Source: Dysgonamonadaceae bacterium (GTDB lineage: Bacteria > Bacteroidota > Bacteroidia > Bacteroidales > Azobacteroidaceae). From it: a stretch of DNA of 6,971 bases. A program made the translations under genes and the position numbers. Below the pieces are notes generated by a model. That model searched no databases, was not told the origin of the DNA, and worked only from the letters and a program-made list of their open reading frames with translations. This document shows, piece by piece, positions 6,399 to 6,971 of this stretch (within the stretch, counting starts at the first letter, position 1; each line of letters opens with the position of its first letter). Location: assembly GCA_031261015.1 (NCBI GenBank), contig JAISKG010000090.1:1-6971 (forward strand), in the 5' to 3' direction.

Positions 6399-6971
6399 TT
6401 AGCCTCTTTCCGCCACAATTTTTCTTACAGCCTCTGTTAAACGATCTATTTCTTCTATAGTATTATAAAACGCAAACGAAGGGCGGACGGTCGCTTCCAC
6501 TCCCATACGGCGCAAAGCGGGTTGAGCGCAGTGATGTCCGGCTCGCAGGGCGATGCCTTCACCGTCAAGCAGTTTGCCGACTTCCGGCGTGGAAATGTTA
6601 GGCACGATAAACGACACTACGCTCACGCGGTTGCGGGGATTACCGATGAGGCGGATACCGTCTATTTTTCCGAGTTCCGCGCGGGCGTATTCGGTCAAGT
6701 AATGTTCGTATTTCTCTATATTGTGAATGCCTATGTGCGAAACATAATCGAGCGCTGCGCCAAGTCCGACGGCGTCGGCAACGTTGGGTGTGCCTGCCTC
6801 AAACTTGGCGGGCGGCTCATTGAAAACCGTTTCCTCGAAAGTTACGTCTTTTATCATATTGCCGCCGCCTTGCCAATGTGGAATAATGTCGAGCAGTTCC
6901 TTTTTGCCGTAAACAACGCCGATTCCGGTAGGCGCGTAAATCTTGTGTCCTGAAAAAACGAAGAAATCCAC
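6399..6971 (-). CDS. sufS: SufS-type cysteine desulfurase, C-terminal 190 residues (5' end outside window)
   Basis: A class V aminotransferase-fold PLP enzyme that takes sulfur from cysteine as a persulfide (and can act on selenocysteine), feeding the SUF iron-sulfur cluster pathway in the cytoplasm. The frame is open to the window edge; the edge codon is GTG (Val) of the family motif VDFFVFSGHK, not a start. Visible residues, counted from the edge: PLP Lys at 10 (SGHK), EAGTPN (59-63), catalytic Cys at 148 in RAGHHCAQP, and Arg163 in RPSFAFYNT. The Lys-to-Cys distance (138), Lys-to-Arg distance (153) and Lys-to-end distance (180) equal those of E. coli SufS (K226, C364, R379, 406 residues), so about 216 N-terminal residues lie outside. 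RAGHHC distinguishes it from the NifS/IscS group. Upstream suf genes may lie beyond the edge, but this cannot be seen. Confidence 0.93.
   Translation of the reverse strand: MDFFVFSGHKIYAPTGIGVVYGKKELLDIIPHWQGGGNMIKDVTFEETVFNEPPAKFEAGTPNVADAVGLGAALDYVSHIGIHNIEKYEHYLTEYARAELGKIDGIRLIGNPRNRVSVVSFIVPNISTPEVGKLLDGEGIALRAGHHCAQPALRRMGVEATVRPSFAFYNTIEEIDRLTEAVRKIVAERG

Noticed and set aside
6522..6953. A 143-codon open frame on the plus strand across sufS
   Set aside because: It is antisense to conserved SufS catalytic motifs and shows no family resemblance, so it reads as a shadow frame.
6969..6971. GTG at the window edge as the start of a short SufS-like protein
   Set aside because: It is the Val codon of the conserved VDFFVFSGHK segment; the distances to Lys, Cys and the C-terminus match full-length SufS, so the gene is cut by the window edge.

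Overview
The window looks like a Bacteroidota (probably Bacteroidales) chromosome. Four things point that way: TAnnTTTG-type -7 promoter elements in the intergenic gaps, A/T-rich leaders without Shine-Dalgarno sequences, signal peptides ending in A-Q, and a short secreted protein resembling a type IX secretion C-terminal domain. Both window edges cut through genes. I see no tRNA, rRNA, insertion sequence, CRISPR array or phage gene, and no stretch of 300 bases without a gene.

Left part (1-1835): the 3' end of an alkaline phosphatase gene (+) meets a complete type II NADH:quinone oxidoreductase gene (-) tail to tail, with a 37-bp overlap of coding sequence. Middle (1836-4779): a 90-bp divergent promoter region with a -7 element on each strand separates ndh from a rightward pair. 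The pair is a secreted protein built from two copies of a DUF4163/DUF3298-like unit, followed 7 bp later by a YqhD/BDH-type iron-containing alcohol dehydrogenase with all four metal ligands.

Right part (4793-6971), all on the minus strand, in transcription order: the C-terminal half of a SufS cysteine desulfurase, an 88-bp A/T-rich gap with a promoter and a perfect 14-bp palindrome, a lipoprotein predicted to fold as an alpha/alpha toroid, and a 102-residue exported protein that is little more than a signal peptide and a sorting-domain-like beta module. The last two genes share a reading frame and are separated by one stop codon and one sense codon; the second starts with GTG.

The recognisable genes are housekeeping functions: phosphate release, respiratory NADH oxidation, aldehyde/alcohol redox and Fe-S cluster sulfur supply. 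I find no complete novel system. The parts least explained by known biology are the lipoprotein/mini-CTD pair and the duplicated DUF3298-type protein.
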